A stretch of 64,000 nt of DNA from NCBI GenBank assembly GCA_003243425.1, contig QFQP01000004.1:186001-250000 (forward strand), written 5' to 3'. This DNA comes from Archangium gephyra. GTDB taxonomy: Bacteria; Myxococcota; Myxococcia; Myxococcales; Myxococcaceae. The position numbers were made by a program, and so were the translations under genes. The notes beneath the pieces are model-generated. The model had not been told where the DNA came from and did no database searches. It saw nothing but the letters and a program-made list of their open reading frames with translations. This document shows, piece after piece, positions 12,001 to 19,772 of the stretch (position 1 is the stretch's first letter; each line of letters begins with the position of its first letter).

Positions 12001-12470
12001 GCGGCAATCCGCCTCCGTGCAGCGGTGACGTGCCGTTCTACGACCCGACCGACCCCGACTTCTGCCGCGGCAACCTGGTCTGCAACCGCACCACCAATCA
12101 GTGCGAGTGCCCGGCCAACTGCGGCAGCTCCACGCCGCCTCCCGGCAAGGTGTGCGACACCAACAAGCTGGTCTGCGATTTCGTGTGCACCAGCGACTGC
12201 GGCGGCACCTGCAGCTCGTACCAGACGTGCAATTCGACGACGTGCGGCTGCGAGTGCAAGACCAACGCGACGTGCCCGACGGGCTATCGCTTCGACAACT
12301 CGGGGTCGACGTGCGGCTGCGTCTGCGACACCGCCGCGCTGAACTGCGGCTCGACCTACGACGCGAACCCGTTGACCTGCTCGTGCGCATGCAAGGCCGA
12401 CTGCGGTGGCTGCGCGGAGGGGACCACCTGCAACCAGTCGACGTGCCAGTGCACCACCGGCATCAACTGA
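9054..12470 (+). CDS. Large surface lipoprotein: calcium-type repeats, VWA-like domain, Cys-rich tail
   Basis: 1138 residues. A lipoprotein signal (MKRLLFASLAALVFAGC, Cys17) is followed by a Gly/Ser linker to about residue 62. From about 70 to 445 there are a dozen or so imperfect repeats of the type DTDGDGLLDGVEDANQNG, like thrombospondin type 3 or EF-hand-like calcium loops. Residues about 650-960 resemble a von Willebrand A domain, with a MIDAS-like DxSxS (DDSCS) in VDFLFAIDDSCSMDSYQ. From about 985 to the end it is Cys-rich (repeated CxC and CxxxC patterns). The design suits an exported adhesin or calcium-dependent surface factor; that function is inferred. The start ATG has a GAGG Shine-Dalgarno. 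A 109-bp leader separates it from the gene upstream. Confidence 0.9.
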   Translation: MKRLLFASLAALVFAGCECGNPPVNPDNDAGAGGGSAATGGGAGGGSSGTGGGSSSVDDAGVINPLDPNNAFRDTDCDGLSDQDELGNVYAGGLKTDPMNRDTDGDGVVDGVEAGRISSVDARCTYTGDADPTSRTNPTAADSDADGIPDGIEDANKNGLAEPTETDPSMPDTDGDGLLDGVEDANQNGVKDATETDATRRDTDGDFISDGLEVNTTRTNPLLPDTDGDTCRDGAEDLNQNGSVEAGETDPNDATDCGPSINPDSDGDGIPNRFEDLNGNGMVDSGETDPMLADTDGDGLNDGLEDANKNGRRDPGETNPTRRDSDCDGLADGPTMGTVRGEDLNANGVVDVGETDPRKFDTDGDGLSDGVETGLVTANVADATHCSAVPVDADPTTTTNPTNRDSDGDGIDDGAEDANQNGSVDPGELNPNDISDGVLPDGGVAPAGAVCTVMNLRPVSFRAEGDADIQLGLPADFTELETAAVNGSSKGIVGYDPTHKVAFVAWREAARGSATTPTADENAIRPLLNGIGALSNSTTQTFTSWDNLPALQAFYDMAGGDDLKDRANAIANTLIGNGAGALTGAAGVTGPFKLQVEYLHRTNASVVVIVALTPLADYSGAPLFTMSDTAGGSALAQFGDANAYQCETFAPQGGMVDFLFAIDDSCSMDSYQTALANTAMAVQSQLNNSQLDWRIALVTSSYAHGGTGGNNGAVRGFTRDINQFRSWLTTNSTCMNNVCTNVSGASPACWGSGANGGCSIGTSGGSPERIAMSAARAINTLTPTTATEQSNRVRSGARVVVIFLGDADDQSGASINDLSNFFGTLNATLTFSGNTYTNRVGPMTVHGIVCPGNNAGTNICGETQYSPRRAAGVVTNRGGIRGDIGSGTSISNSVNLMMSAAIAAAGHQMQKPPIGASVKVAMDAVLDGAACNKDNIPRSRADGFDFDGINRSIAFYGACRPNAAAQRAAVSYRYWIDSTPQPGGNPPPCSGDVPFYDPTDPDFCRGNLVCNRTTNQCECPANCGSSTPPPGKVCDTNKLVCDFVCTSDCGGTCSSYQTCNSTTCGCECKTNATCPTGYRFDNSGSTCGCVCDTAALNCGSTYDANPLTCSCACKADCGGCAEGTTCNQSTCQCTTGIN
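9277..10350 (+). repeat. In-gene tandem imperfect repeats encoding calcium-type loops
   Basis: Within the 1138-residue lipoprotein the coding sequence repeats motifs such as GACACCGACGGCGACGG followed by GAAGACGCCAACAAGAACGG about every 75-120 bp. Each encodes an Asp/Asn/Gly-rich loop (DTDGDG..DG.EDANxNG). Repeats are imperfect and kept in frame, consistent with selection on the protein and with expansion by recombination. Confidence 0.85.
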
Positions 12471-12581
12471 GCGACGGGGCTTTTCGATTGGTTTCGGCGG
12501 CGCGGGCCCACGCCAGCGCCGTCGTCGTCGTCGGTTGAGCAGCCGCCACAGGTCCCGTTTCTCGCGAAGGTCGCCTCATTC

Positions 12582-14222
12582 GTGCCGGGTGATGGGCTCG
12601 GCATACTCAGCGCAGCGGGCGTTGCGGCTCTGAAGTTCGGCCGTTCTGCCTGTCTCGGCTTCGAGCCGTTCATCGGGGTGACCGTCGAGGTCACCGCCGT
12701 CTCGCCGCACCCACTCGGTGGGTTCCGGGCGACGGAGCTGCATCTGAAGATGGACGCGGGCGCCTACGACGCGGCGTTGGTGGCGCGTGACGCGTCACTG
12801 GGCATTCACCACGAAGCGCCAGACCCCGTGGAGGCCGCCGCTGCGACGTGCGAAGCGCTGGCGTGGCTCATCGTGCTGCTGAACGAAGCACCGCCTCGCG
12901 GGCCTGCGGCGTTCGCCGAATGGGCGAAGAAGCTCGACGGTGTTCGCGTGCGCACCGACGGCGGTTTGCGGCTCGGCTCTGGGAAGTACGACGCGACGGT
13001 CTGGGTGGGTGACGGCCCTTTTCCCGAGCAACGCCTCGCACAGTTCGGCGCGCCGGACGGCTTGGAGGCAGGGCAGGGCTTCATCGGTCTGGGCCTCGGT
13101 CTTCCCGGCGCGGCAGCGTTGGTGCGCGCCACCGACCCCGGGTTCGAAGCGTGGGCCGGGGGCGGCATGCTGCGCGAGCTGTCGAAACTCGCCGCCGAGT
13201 TGAGCAGACACGGCCCGGGTGTGTTGTTGCCGCAGGCAGGAGTCGCGCTCGACGCCGACCTGTTCCGAGGTCGCCTCGGCGACCTCGCAGACCCGACGTG
13301 CCGGCCCTTCGGCGCGTGGGTCGCCACGTCGATGGATTCGGCGCGCAACGCGTACTCCAGCTACGGCATGGGCGTGCAGGCGTTGCCTGACGTCGAGGTC
13401 ACCTACGCGTCGGCAGAGCGCTGGGAGCTCGGTCGTGCGCGTGAAGCGGTGCTCGTGGCCTGCGCCACCATGGTGCACGAGAACCGTGAGCTGACCGATG
13501 GGGAGCGGATCACAGCGACCATCGGCCAGGCCATCGGCGCACACCCGCTGCGCCCGATGGAAGGTGACACCGAGACGTATCTGGTGGGTCGGGTCGACGG
13601 CCGCGTGCAGTTGACCCGCGAGACCGACGCGCGCGCCGGCTGGGCCCGATCACCGCCGCGCGTGGCGCTGAACACCTACCAGCGCATGCTCGACGGCGCC
13701 TACGAGGCCGGCTTCGACGCCGAGCAGTTCACCGGCTTCACGCCGGAGCTCCCCGAGAGCATTCCCGGCTTCGAGGTCGAGGTTCGTGAGTCGAAGGCGG
13801 GCTTCTTCATGACCAGCAACGGTGTGGGGCGGGTCGCGCAGCGCTTCGGCAGCGCCGAGCAGCGGAACGTGCACGTCGTACTCGTGACCGCGATGAAGGC
13901 GCACCACCCGATGATCGCCAACCTCATCGCGACCGTGGCCGCGCACATTCACACCCAGTCGTCTCCAGCCGAGGTGTTCAAGAGCGGTGACACGGTCGGT
14001 GTGCCGTTCGCGGAGATCGGCGCCGCCGGCTTCGTGCTCGCCTCGGCCGGCAGCGTGGTCATCGCCGAAGGCCCGGAGATCGAGCTGCTCGAGCTGGTGC
14101 CGCTGACGAAGGCCGAACTCGAGGGGGCGCGGCTGTATGGCAGCCGCGACGTGCTCTCGACGCTGGGCAAGATGACGCCGCAGTCGCGGGCCGAGCGCTG
14201 GCGACTCAAGCTGGTGAACTAG
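12582..14222 (+). CDS. DUF4261-like plus suppressor-of-fused-like protein
   Basis: 546 residues from a GTG start, no signal peptide. The N-terminal part to about residue 325 resembles DUF4261: it ends in AYSSYGMGVQALPDVEV and VHENRELTDGERI, close to the pattern that closes that domain. The C-terminal part (about 365-540) resembles the bacterial suppressor-of-fused (SUFU) domain, with HVVLVTAMKAHHPMIANL, a DTVGVP turn and a closing LELVPLTKAELEGARLYG helix. Bacterial SUFU proteins are often tied to polymorphic toxin immunity or unknown signalling, and no toxin gene is adjacent here. Both assignments are from memory of motifs. The 3' end overlaps the convergent receiver-GGDEF gene by 4 bp. Confidence 0.6.
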   Translation: MPGDGLGILSAAGVAALKFGRSACLGFEPFIGVTVEVTAVSPHPLGGFRATELHLKMDAGAYDAALVARDASLGIHHEAPDPVEAAAATCEALAWLIVLLNEAPPRGPAAFAEWAKKLDGVRVRTDGGLRLGSGKYDATVWVGDGPFPEQRLAQFGAPDGLEAGQGFIGLGLGLPGAAALVRATDPGFEAWAGGGMLRELSKLAAELSRHGPGVLLPQAGVALDADLFRGRLGDLADPTCRPFGAWVATSMDSARNAYSSYGMGVQALPDVEVTYASAERWELGRAREAVLVACATMVHENRELTDGERITATIGQAIGAHPLRPMEGDTETYLVGRVDGRVQLTRETDARAGWARSPPRVALNTYQRMLDGAYEAGFDAEQFTGFTPELPESIPGFEVEVRESKAGFFMTSNGVGRVAQRFGSAEQRNVHVVLVTAMKAHHPMIANLIATVAAHIHTQSSPAEVFKSGDTVGVPFAEIGAAGFVLASAGSVVIAEGPEIELLELVPLTKAELEGARLYGSRDVLSTLGKMTPQSRAERWRLKLVN

Positions 14223-15154
14223 GCGTTCCAGATCGGCAGCTTCGCGTTGAGCGCCCCGCGGTAGCTGCGGTTCGCCTCGCGAAGCAGATCTTCGGTGCTG
14301 CGTACGGTCTCGTTGGGGAACACCGCGCCGCCGCAGCTGATGCGCACCGGCACCGCGCCACTCGGCCCTTCGGCCACCACGCCTCGCATCACGTCGATGA
14401 TGCGTTCACCGACCAGCCGTGCGCCCGGCAGATCGGTCTCGGGCAGGAGCACCACGAACTCGTCGCTGTCGACGCGGAACATGCGATCGGCGCCGCGCAG
14501 GCACGACAACACGGCCTGCAACAGCCGCTGCAGGTACGCATCGCAGCCGTCGCGACCGAGCGCGTAGCGGAGCCCCGGGTAGTCATCGAAGCCGAACATC
14601 AGACACGCGGCAGGCCGGCCGTACCGGCGGCTGCGGGCCAGCTCTGCGTCGAGCGACGCCTTCAACTGTGAATACGTGCCGGCGCCGGTCACCGGGTCGA
14701 CCGCGCGGAACTGCGCGAGCTCTTCTTCGGCGTCGAACAGCTTGCGGCGGTACTCGCGCACCATCAGCGCCGAGTTGATGCGCGTCTGCAGCTCGATGAG
14801 CTTGAAGGGCTTGGTGACGAAGTCGTCGGCGCCGAGCTCCATGCCGCGAATCTTCCCGTCCATCTCGCCCATGGCGGTGAGGATGATGATCGGCAGCTCG
14901 CGGAAGGTGTCGTGCTCGCGCGCCCACTTGAGCACCGAGAAGCCGTCACGAATCGGCATCATCAGGTCGAGCAGCACCAGGTCGGGCTTGTGGGCGATGA
15001 TCGCCTCGACCGCTTCACCGCCGTCGGCCGCCGAAATGACGCGGAAGTTCTGCGCCTCACAGAGGTCGCGAAGCAACGCGCGGGTGGGGTCGTCATCGTC
15101 GACGACCAGAATCAGGCGATTACTGAAATCGAGGTCCTGCCGCTGAGGCGTCAC
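14219..15154 (-). CDS. Response regulator with degenerate GGDEF domain
   Basis: About 311 residues: a receiver domain (1 to about 125) with phospho-acceptor Asp in LVLLDLMMP near residue 61, the switch segment IIILTAMGE and Lys in DFVTKPF. A GGDEF-type domain follows (about 150-305). The signature loop reads VDSDEFVVLLP, that is SDEF where active diguanylate cyclases have GG(D/E)EF, so catalytic activity is doubtful. It may be a c-di-GMP or protein-interaction module. A GTG at 15154 is the chosen start; TTG at 15157 is adjacent and neither has a clear Shine-Dalgarno. It follows the desaturase gene by about 18 bp on the same strand. Confidence 0.88.
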   Translation of the reverse strand: MTPQRQDLDFSNRLILVVDDDDPTRALLRDLCEAQNFRVISAADGGEAVEAIIAHKPDLVLLDLMMPIRDGFSVLKWAREHDTFRELPIIILTAMGEMDGKIRGMELGADDFVTKPFKLIELQTRINSALMVREYRRKLFDAEEELAQFRAVDPVTGAGTYSQLKASLDAELARSRRYGRPAACLMFGFDDYPGLRYALGRDGCDAYLQRLLQAVLSCLRGADRMFRVDSDEFVVLLPETDLPGARLVGERIIDVMRGVVAEGPSGAVPVRISCGGAVFPNETVRSTEDLLREANRSYRGALNAKLPIWNA

Positions 15155-15172
15155 CAAGCGTCAGGAAACATA

Positions 15173-16222
15173 TCAGGCATTCATGACGACGCCGTCCGGC
15201 ACTTCGTCGGAAATGCGGCGGGTGCGGCCCTTCAAGAACTCGATGACCTGTTCGTCGGTGCGCTCGTCTCCCGGCAGGCGCACGAAGCGCCTGGCCAGCC
15301 AGTCGTAGCGCTTCAAGAACAGGAACAGCGACACCATGAAGAAGTCGATGCCTTCGAAGACGATGCAGCCTTCCTTCGCGTAGCGCTCCTGGTTGTCCAG
15401 GAAGTCCTGCGGCATCTCCGTCCAATGGCGGGTCTGCTTCACGTGGTGACCGATGTGGTACCCGTCGTTGAAGCACTTGGTGTTGTAGGGCGTGTTGATG
15501 CAGGTGATCGAGTTGACGAACGAGTCACCCGGCCGCGACGCGTCGATGAACGCGTGCTGACCCCAGTTGCCCCACATCATCGCCAGCCGCATGAAGAAAT
15601 ACGGAACGATGAAGGCCACCAGCGAGGCGCGCCAGTTGAGGAAGGCGAGCCCGGCCATGATGCCCACGTGCGCGGCGTCACTCATGATCGCGCGGCGAGC
15701 CATCATCGGGCGCTTCTTGCGCAGGAAGTACTGCGTCAGCTGCACGTGGCTGAGGAAGAGAAAGCGGCTGAAGTACACCAGCCAGTTCAGAATGCTGTCG
15801 CGCTGGTACGTCATGGTGCTCGACAGGTCGGAGCGCAGGTTGTTCTCGGCGTGGTGCATGCCCACGTGGTGCTCGAGGTAGCCGGTCGGAATACCGAACA
15901 TCAGGCTGGTCGAGAAGGGAATGAAGCGGTTCAACCAGCGCGGCGACTTCACGAACGGCCGGTGCATGGTGTTGTGCAGCATGAGGATCGCCGGCGGCGC
16001 CATGATCGCGATCTGAACGACCCAGACCACCACCGCGAGCCACCACGAGAACCACACGAACACCGCTACCTGCAGCGGCACGATGATGAGCAGGTTCTTC
16101 AACCACAGCCGGAAGAAGACCGCGTCGCGCTTGTCGTGAAGCATCGACTCGATCCACGTCTGGAAAGCCGACGGGGCGTACTGAGGAACAGCCTGCGGGT
16201 CGACGATGGCCGGCACGGTCAT
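15173..16222 (-). CDS. Membrane fatty acid desaturase
   Basis: 349 residues with the His-box pattern of integral-membrane desaturases and hydroxylases that bind a di-iron centre: HNTMH near residue 85, HHVGMHH near 119-125, and GYHIGHH near 263-269. Hydrophobic pairs at about 42-80, 130-160 and 185-215 fit the usual four-helix core with the His boxes on the cytoplasmic side. Likely substrates are acyl chains of phospholipids or acyl-ACP/CoA. The leader contains an 8-bp inverted repeat whose 3' arm abuts the ATG (16223-16230 with 16271-16278), which might affect translation. The receiver-GGDEF gene lies immediately downstream. Confidence 0.87.
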   Translation of the reverse strand: MTVPAIVDPQAVPQYAPSAFQTWIESMLHDKRDAVFFRLWLKNLLIIVPLQVAVFVWFSWWLAVVVWVVQIAIMAPPAILMLHNTMHRPFVKSPRWLNRFIPFSTSLMFGIPTGYLEHHVGMHHAENNLRSDLSSTMTYQRDSILNWLVYFSRFLFLSHVQLTQYFLRKKRPMMARRAIMSDAAHVGIMAGLAFLNWRASLVAFIVPYFFMRLAMMWGNWGQHAFIDASRPGDSFVNSITCINTPYNTKCFNDGYHIGHHVKQTRHWTEMPQDFLDNQERYAKEGCIVFEGIDFFMVSLFLFLKRYDWLARRFVRLPGDERTDEQVIEFLKGRTRRISDEVPDGVVMNA

Positions 16223-16278
16223 AGCGAGGGGTGCCCTAAGACAAGCCGGGCCCTCTTCGCAAGCATGCAGCCCTCGCT
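16223..16278 (-). promoter_or_regulatory. Inverted repeat abutting the desaturase start codon
   Basis: AGCGAGGG at 16223-16230 and CCCTCGCT at 16271-16278 are perfect 8-bp complements 40 bases apart. On the minus-strand transcript the hairpin would begin in the stop codon region of the upstream hydrolase gene and end directly against the desaturase ATG. It has no U-tract, so it does not look like a terminator. A role in translation control is only inferred. Confidence 0.35.
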
Positions 16279-17191
16279 AGTCGACGAAGCCTTCCTTCAC
16301 TGCGCCGGTGCCGACGAGACGTGCCAGCGCGTCACCGTCGTGGGCCACGACGAGCTGCACTTCGGGGTGCTCCTTGCGCAGCTTCTGCAGCGCGCCGATC
16401 TGATCGATCACCTGGCGCCGGTCTTCTCCGAGAAACAGGCTCAGCAGCAGCGGGCGCATGCGACCTTCGTCCAGGCTCCGCTCGTTCCACGCCACGTCAC
16501 CCACGAAGAGCAGCTCTTTGCCGTCGGCGCGCTTCACGTAGATGAGCTGCGAGCCGGGGCTGTGGCCGGGCGCTCGTTGCAACGCGACGCCGGGCACCAC
16601 CCGGTAGAGCCGGTCGTACGTGATGGGCGTGAGGTCCTTCACCGCTTCCGCGCTGAGGCCGGTCATCGGTTCCTTCACACCGAAGTCGATCTGCGCCTGC
16701 GTCACCAGCAGGCGCCCGGTCTTGCGGACCTCCGGGTTCTTCGAGCGCGCGGCGCCACCGAGATGATCGGGGTGCTCGTGGGTGACGACGATCGCCGCCG
16801 CGGTGGCCATCGCCTTGTCGAGCGTGGCCCAGGCGTCATCGTGAAACGTGGTGACCGCTCCGGCGCCCATCGCGTCGAAACCGGCGCGGTCGTAGGCAGT
16901 GTCGACGATCACGAAGCCCGCATCAGGCGTGACGATCTGAAACGAGGCGTACACCGCGTTGAGCGAAGACGGGCCGGCGCCGGCGACTGCCGCGAACGCA
17001 GGCATCGAACCGTCGGCAACGTGAAGGACGCGGACGTCGGTGGGCAGCTCGTCGGTGCCCGCCGTGCCGCGCAGCCCCTCGAGATCGATCGTGTAGCCAT
17101 CACCCGGCGAAGGGCTGGTGGCGAAGAACACGAGGTACGTGGTGAGCAGCATCGCGACGAGCGCGCCCAGAACGACACGGAGTTTCTTCAC
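16277..17191 (-). CDS. Metallo-beta-lactamase-fold hydrolase, membrane-anchored
   Basis: 304 residues from a GTG start. An N-terminal hydrophobic helix (LRVVLGALVAMLLTTYLVFF) anchors or exports the protein. The zinc motif HEHPDHLGG (HxHxDH) is present near residue 140, followed by a His in APGHSPGSQ, an Asp in FVGDVAWNE and a terminal His in VVAHDGD, the metal-ligand order of the superfamily. Family members include lactonases, glyoxalase II and other hydrolases. The substrate is unclear, though a PGHSPGS segment is common in lactonase-like members. It lies between dnaB and the desaturase, all minus strand. Confidence 0.85.
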   Translation of the reverse strand: MKKLRVVLGALVAMLLTTYLVFFATSPSPGDGYTIDLEGLRGTAGTDELPTDVRVLHVADGSMPAFAAVAGAGPSSLNAVYASFQIVTPDAGFVIVDTAYDRAGFDAMGAGAVTTFHDDAWATLDKAMATAAAIVVTHEHPDHLGGAARSKNPEVRKTGRLLVTQAQIDFGVKEPMTGLSAEAVKDLTPITYDRLYRVVPGVALQRAPGHSPGSQLIYVKRADGKELLFVGDVAWNERSLDEGRMRPLLLSLFLGEDRRQVIDQIGALQKLRKEHPEVQLVVAHDGDALARLVGTGAVKEGFVD

Positions 17192-17275
17192 AGGTCCTCT
17201 TTACCCGCCGGTGATGCGTGTCGCGAAGCGGTCTCGACGTCGTCGACGACGATCCCGATGGCGTCAGCGGCGAGG

Positions 17276-18634
17276 TCACGAACCGCCGCCCTGCCAGTCG
17301 CGCACGCGGCTCTCGAAGCGCGTGAACTCGCCGAGGAACACCAGGTCGACCGAGCCGACCGGGCCGTTTCGCTGCTTGGCGACGATCAATTCGACGGGAA
17401 TCACGCTGCCGCGATCGGCCTGCGGTGCTTCGCCTTCTTCACCGGTGTCTTCACGGTGGATGAACATGATCACGTCTGCGTCCTGCTCGATGGCGCCGGA
17501 TTCACGGAGGTCGGACAGCATCGGCTTGCCGCCCTTGCGCTCTTCGACCTTACGGTTGAGCTGCGAGAGGGCGATGATCGGCACGTCGAGCTCTTTGGCC
17601 AGCTGCTTCAAGGCGCGCGAGATCTCGGCGACTTCGAGCTGACGACTCTCGACCTTGCCCTTCTGGTGCATGAGCTGGAGGTAGTCGATGACGATGAGGC
17701 CGATCTTCCCCTCGCGCTGATGGAGGCGGCGGCACTTGGCGCGCAGGTCGAACGACGACAGCCCGCCCGAGTCGTCGACGTAGAACTTGCACTTGAAGAG
17801 CTCGTTGGCCGATTCGCTGATGCGCTCCTCGTCGGCCGGCGTGAGGCGACCGCCACGCAGCTTCTTCATGTCGACCTTCGCGTGCTGCGCGAGCAGACGG
17901 GTCAACAGCTGAACGGAGGGCATTTCGAGCGAGAACACCGCGACGGCGAGGTTCTCCTTGCTCGCCACGTGCAGCGCGAAGTTCATCGCCAGCGAGGTCT
18001 TGCCGATGCCGGGGCGCGCGGCCAACACGATGAGTTCGCCGCCGTGGAACCCGGTGAGCTGGTTGTCGAGGTCGACGAAGCCCGAAGACACGCCGGTGAT
18101 GCCACCACCGGAGTTCTTCATCTTGTCGAGGAGCGCGAGGGCCTCGTCCATCAGGTCCGACATCGGGCGGAGGTCACCCGCGCGACGCTTCTCGGCGATC
18201 TGGAAGACCTTGCGCTCGGCTTCGTCGAGCAACTCGGCCACGTCGCCGGTTTCCTGGCTGGCGAGATCTTGAATCTCACGACCGGCCGACGCGAGCAGAC
18301 GGCGCGTCGACTGGTTCTTGATGATCTTCGCGTACTCGATCGCGTTCTGAGAGAACGGAACGGCCTGGTCGAGCTGCGAGAGGTACCCGGGGCCACCGGC
18401 CGAGGCCAACTTGCCGTCGGTCTTCAGCTGCTCGGCGACGGTGACGAGGTCCATCTTCTCGCTGCGCGCGTCGAGCGCGGCCATGGCGCGGAAGATGTCG
18501 GCGTGCGCGGGGATCGAGAAGTCGTCGGCGCTGATGACCTCCTGCACGTTGGTCAGCACCGAGTTGTCCATCAGCACGCTGCCGAGCACTGCGCGTTCGG
18601 CGGCGACGTCCTGGAAAGAGGCGAGGGTGCTCAT
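17276..18634 (-). CDS. dnaB: Replicative DNA helicase
   Basis: 452 residues from the ATG at 18634 (MSTLASFQDVAAERAVLG); an in-frame start at 18649 adds five residues. The hexameric 5'-3' fork helicase: an N-terminal DnaB domain with the AERAVLGSVL segment, a linker helix, and a RecA-like domain with Walker A ARPGIGKTS near residue 205, SLEMPSVQLLTRL, IVIDYLQLM (Walker B) and ALSQLNRKVEER. Length is normal and there is no intein. In many bacteria dnaB follows rpsF-rpsR-rplI; here the order is kept but a Uma2 gene and a terminator lie between rplI and dnaB. Confidence 0.97.
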   Translation of the reverse strand: MSTLASFQDVAAERAVLGSVLMDNSVLTNVQEVISADDFSIPAHADIFRAMAALDARSEKMDLVTVAEQLKTDGKLASAGGPGYLSQLDQAVPFSQNAIEYAKIIKNQSTRRLLASAGREIQDLASQETGDVAELLDEAERKVFQIAEKRRAGDLRPMSDLMDEALALLDKMKNSGGGITGVSSGFVDLDNQLTGFHGGELIVLAARPGIGKTSLAMNFALHVASKENLAVAVFSLEMPSVQLLTRLLAQHAKVDMKKLRGGRLTPADEERISESANELFKCKFYVDDSGGLSSFDLRAKCRRLHQREGKIGLIVIDYLQLMHQKGKVESRQLEVAEISRALKQLAKELDVPIIALSQLNRKVEERKGGKPMLSDLRESGAIEQDADVIMFIHREDTGEEGEAPQADRGSVIPVELIVAKQRNGPVGSVDLVFLGEFTRFESRVRDWQGGGS

Positions 18635-18667
18635 GGCGCGCAGCCTCATAACTCACGGCGACGAACT

Positions 18668-19234
18668 TTAGGGGAGCCACCAGTCAGCCAGACGCAGCGT
18701 CAATTCTGGCCACGGCGCAATTCCCTTCACGACGTCTTCACCGGCCCACGTGCCCTGCAGTTGCCAGTTGGCTCCGACGAGTTCGAAGGCTTCGAGCACC
18801 CTGGCGACAGGGTCGATGTGCCAGAGGTACGCCACGCCTTGCTGCGCGTAGAGTCGACGCTTCGCGCCGAGATCTTTCACGCGCGTGGAGTCGGAGAGGA
18901 TTTCGCAGACCCAATCGGGGCGGACGCGAATGGGGTTTTCGTCGAAACGTCCCGCGAGCCGTTCCTGTCGCCATCCTGAGATGTCGGGCACCACTTCTTC
19001 ATCGGTTGGAAACCGCACCGACACTTCGACGGCGAACATCCAGCCGCCTCGGCCGCCAGGTCCGCCACCGTCGAGCACGCCGATGACCTTGCCTTCGACG
19101 GTCTGGTGCCGGAATCCGGGGCGGCCCATGACGTAGAGGGCACCGTCGATCACCTCACCGGACTGGCCGTCTGGAAGCGTCGCCAATTCGCGGAGCAGCT
19201 CTTTGTTGGACTTGAGGCGCGGTGCGGTCGACAT
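18668..19234 (-). CDS. Uma2-family putative endonuclease
   Basis: 188 residues with the PD-(D/E)xK-like layout of the Uma2 (DUF820) family: VVPDISGWRQ supplies the Asp, WVCEILSDSTRVKDLGAKR supplies the Glu and later Lys, then LYAQQGVAYLWHIDP, a family signature. The N-terminal GEVIDGALYVMGRPG segment also fits. Uma2 proteins are numerous in cyanobacteria and other bacteria, predicted to be nucleases with unproven function, and often occur as scattered copies. It sits within the otherwise conserved ribosomal protein-dnaB region, downstream of the rplI terminator, and may need its own promoter. Confidence 0.85.
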   Translation of the reverse strand: MSTAPRLKSNKELLRELATLPDGQSGEVIDGALYVMGRPGFRHQTVEGKVIGVLDGGGPGGRGGWMFAVEVSVRFPTDEEVVPDISGWRQERLAGRFDENPIRVRPDWVCEILSDSTRVKDLGAKRRLYAQQGVAYLWHIDPVARVLEAFELVGANWQLQGTWAGEDVVKGIAPWPELTLRLADWWLP

Positions 19235-19249
19235 GGCGTGAGTCTACGC

Positions 19250-19290
19250 GCAAAAGAAAACCGTGCGCCCCGGTGGTCTGGAGCGCACGG
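19250..19290 (-). terminator. Intrinsic terminator of the rpsF-rpsR-rplI operon
   Basis: On the minus strand CCGTGCGC (19290-19283) pairs with GCGCACGG (19268-19261) around a 14-base loop, followed by TTTTCTTTT (19260-19252). This is a textbook rho-independent structure, about 25 bp past the rplI stop. It should uncouple the ribosomal genes from the Uma2 and dnaB genes. Confidence 0.88.
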
Positions 19291-19313
19291 CCTGATGACG
19301 AAACCCGACACGA

Positions 19314-19769
19314 TTACGCGGTGGCGGCTTCGCCTTCGACGTTCACGTTGAGCGTCGCAACCACGTCGCGGTGGAGGCGGATCTCGACGGGGAACGTGCC
19401 GACGGCCTTGATGGGCTCCGGCAGGTGGATGTGGCGGCGATCGACCTTCTGGCCCGCGGCCGCGATGGCCTCGGCGATGTCGAGCGCGGTGACGGAGCCG
19501 AACAGCTTGTCCTGCTCGCCGACCTTGCGCTTGATGGTGACCTTGATGCCCGAGAGCTTCTTGGCCTCTTCCTGCGCCGCGCCCTTCAGCTTCTGCTGAC
19601 GGAGCTCGATGACCTGCTTCTCGTGCTCGAGCTGACGCACGTTCGCGTTGCTGGCCAACATCGCCAGGTTGCGGGGGAGCAGGTAGTTGCGCGCGTAGCC
19701 TTCCTTGACGGAAACGAGCTCGCCCGACTTACCCAGGTTGTAAACGTCTTCGCGGAGAATGACTTTCAT
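19314..19769 (-). CDS. rplI: 50S ribosomal protein bL9
   Basis: 151 residues beginning MKVILREDVYNLGKSGELVSV, the classic bL9 N-terminal domain that binds 23S rRNA, with GYARNYLLPRNLAMLAS. A long central helix (about residues 45-80) links to the C-terminal domain. Length is standard. It is the last gene of the rpsF-rpsR-rplI operon: 3 bp separate it from rpsR and a strong terminator follows. Confidence 0.97.
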   Translation of the reverse strand: MKVILREDVYNLGKSGELVSVKEGYARNYLLPRNLAMLASNANVRQLEHEKQVIELRQQKLKGAAQEEAKKLSGIKVTIKRKVGEQDKLFGSVTALDIAEAIAAAGQKVDRRHIHLPEPIKAVGTFPVEIRLHRDVVATLNVNVEGEAATA

Positions 19770-19772
19770 GGG

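Noticed and set aside
14912..18979. 1355-codon plus-strand open frame
   Set aside because: It runs antisense to the RR, desaturase, hydrolase, dnaB and Uma2 genes. The product is low-complexity and rich in Arg, His, Ala and Val with no motifs. High GC at third positions makes such shadow frames.
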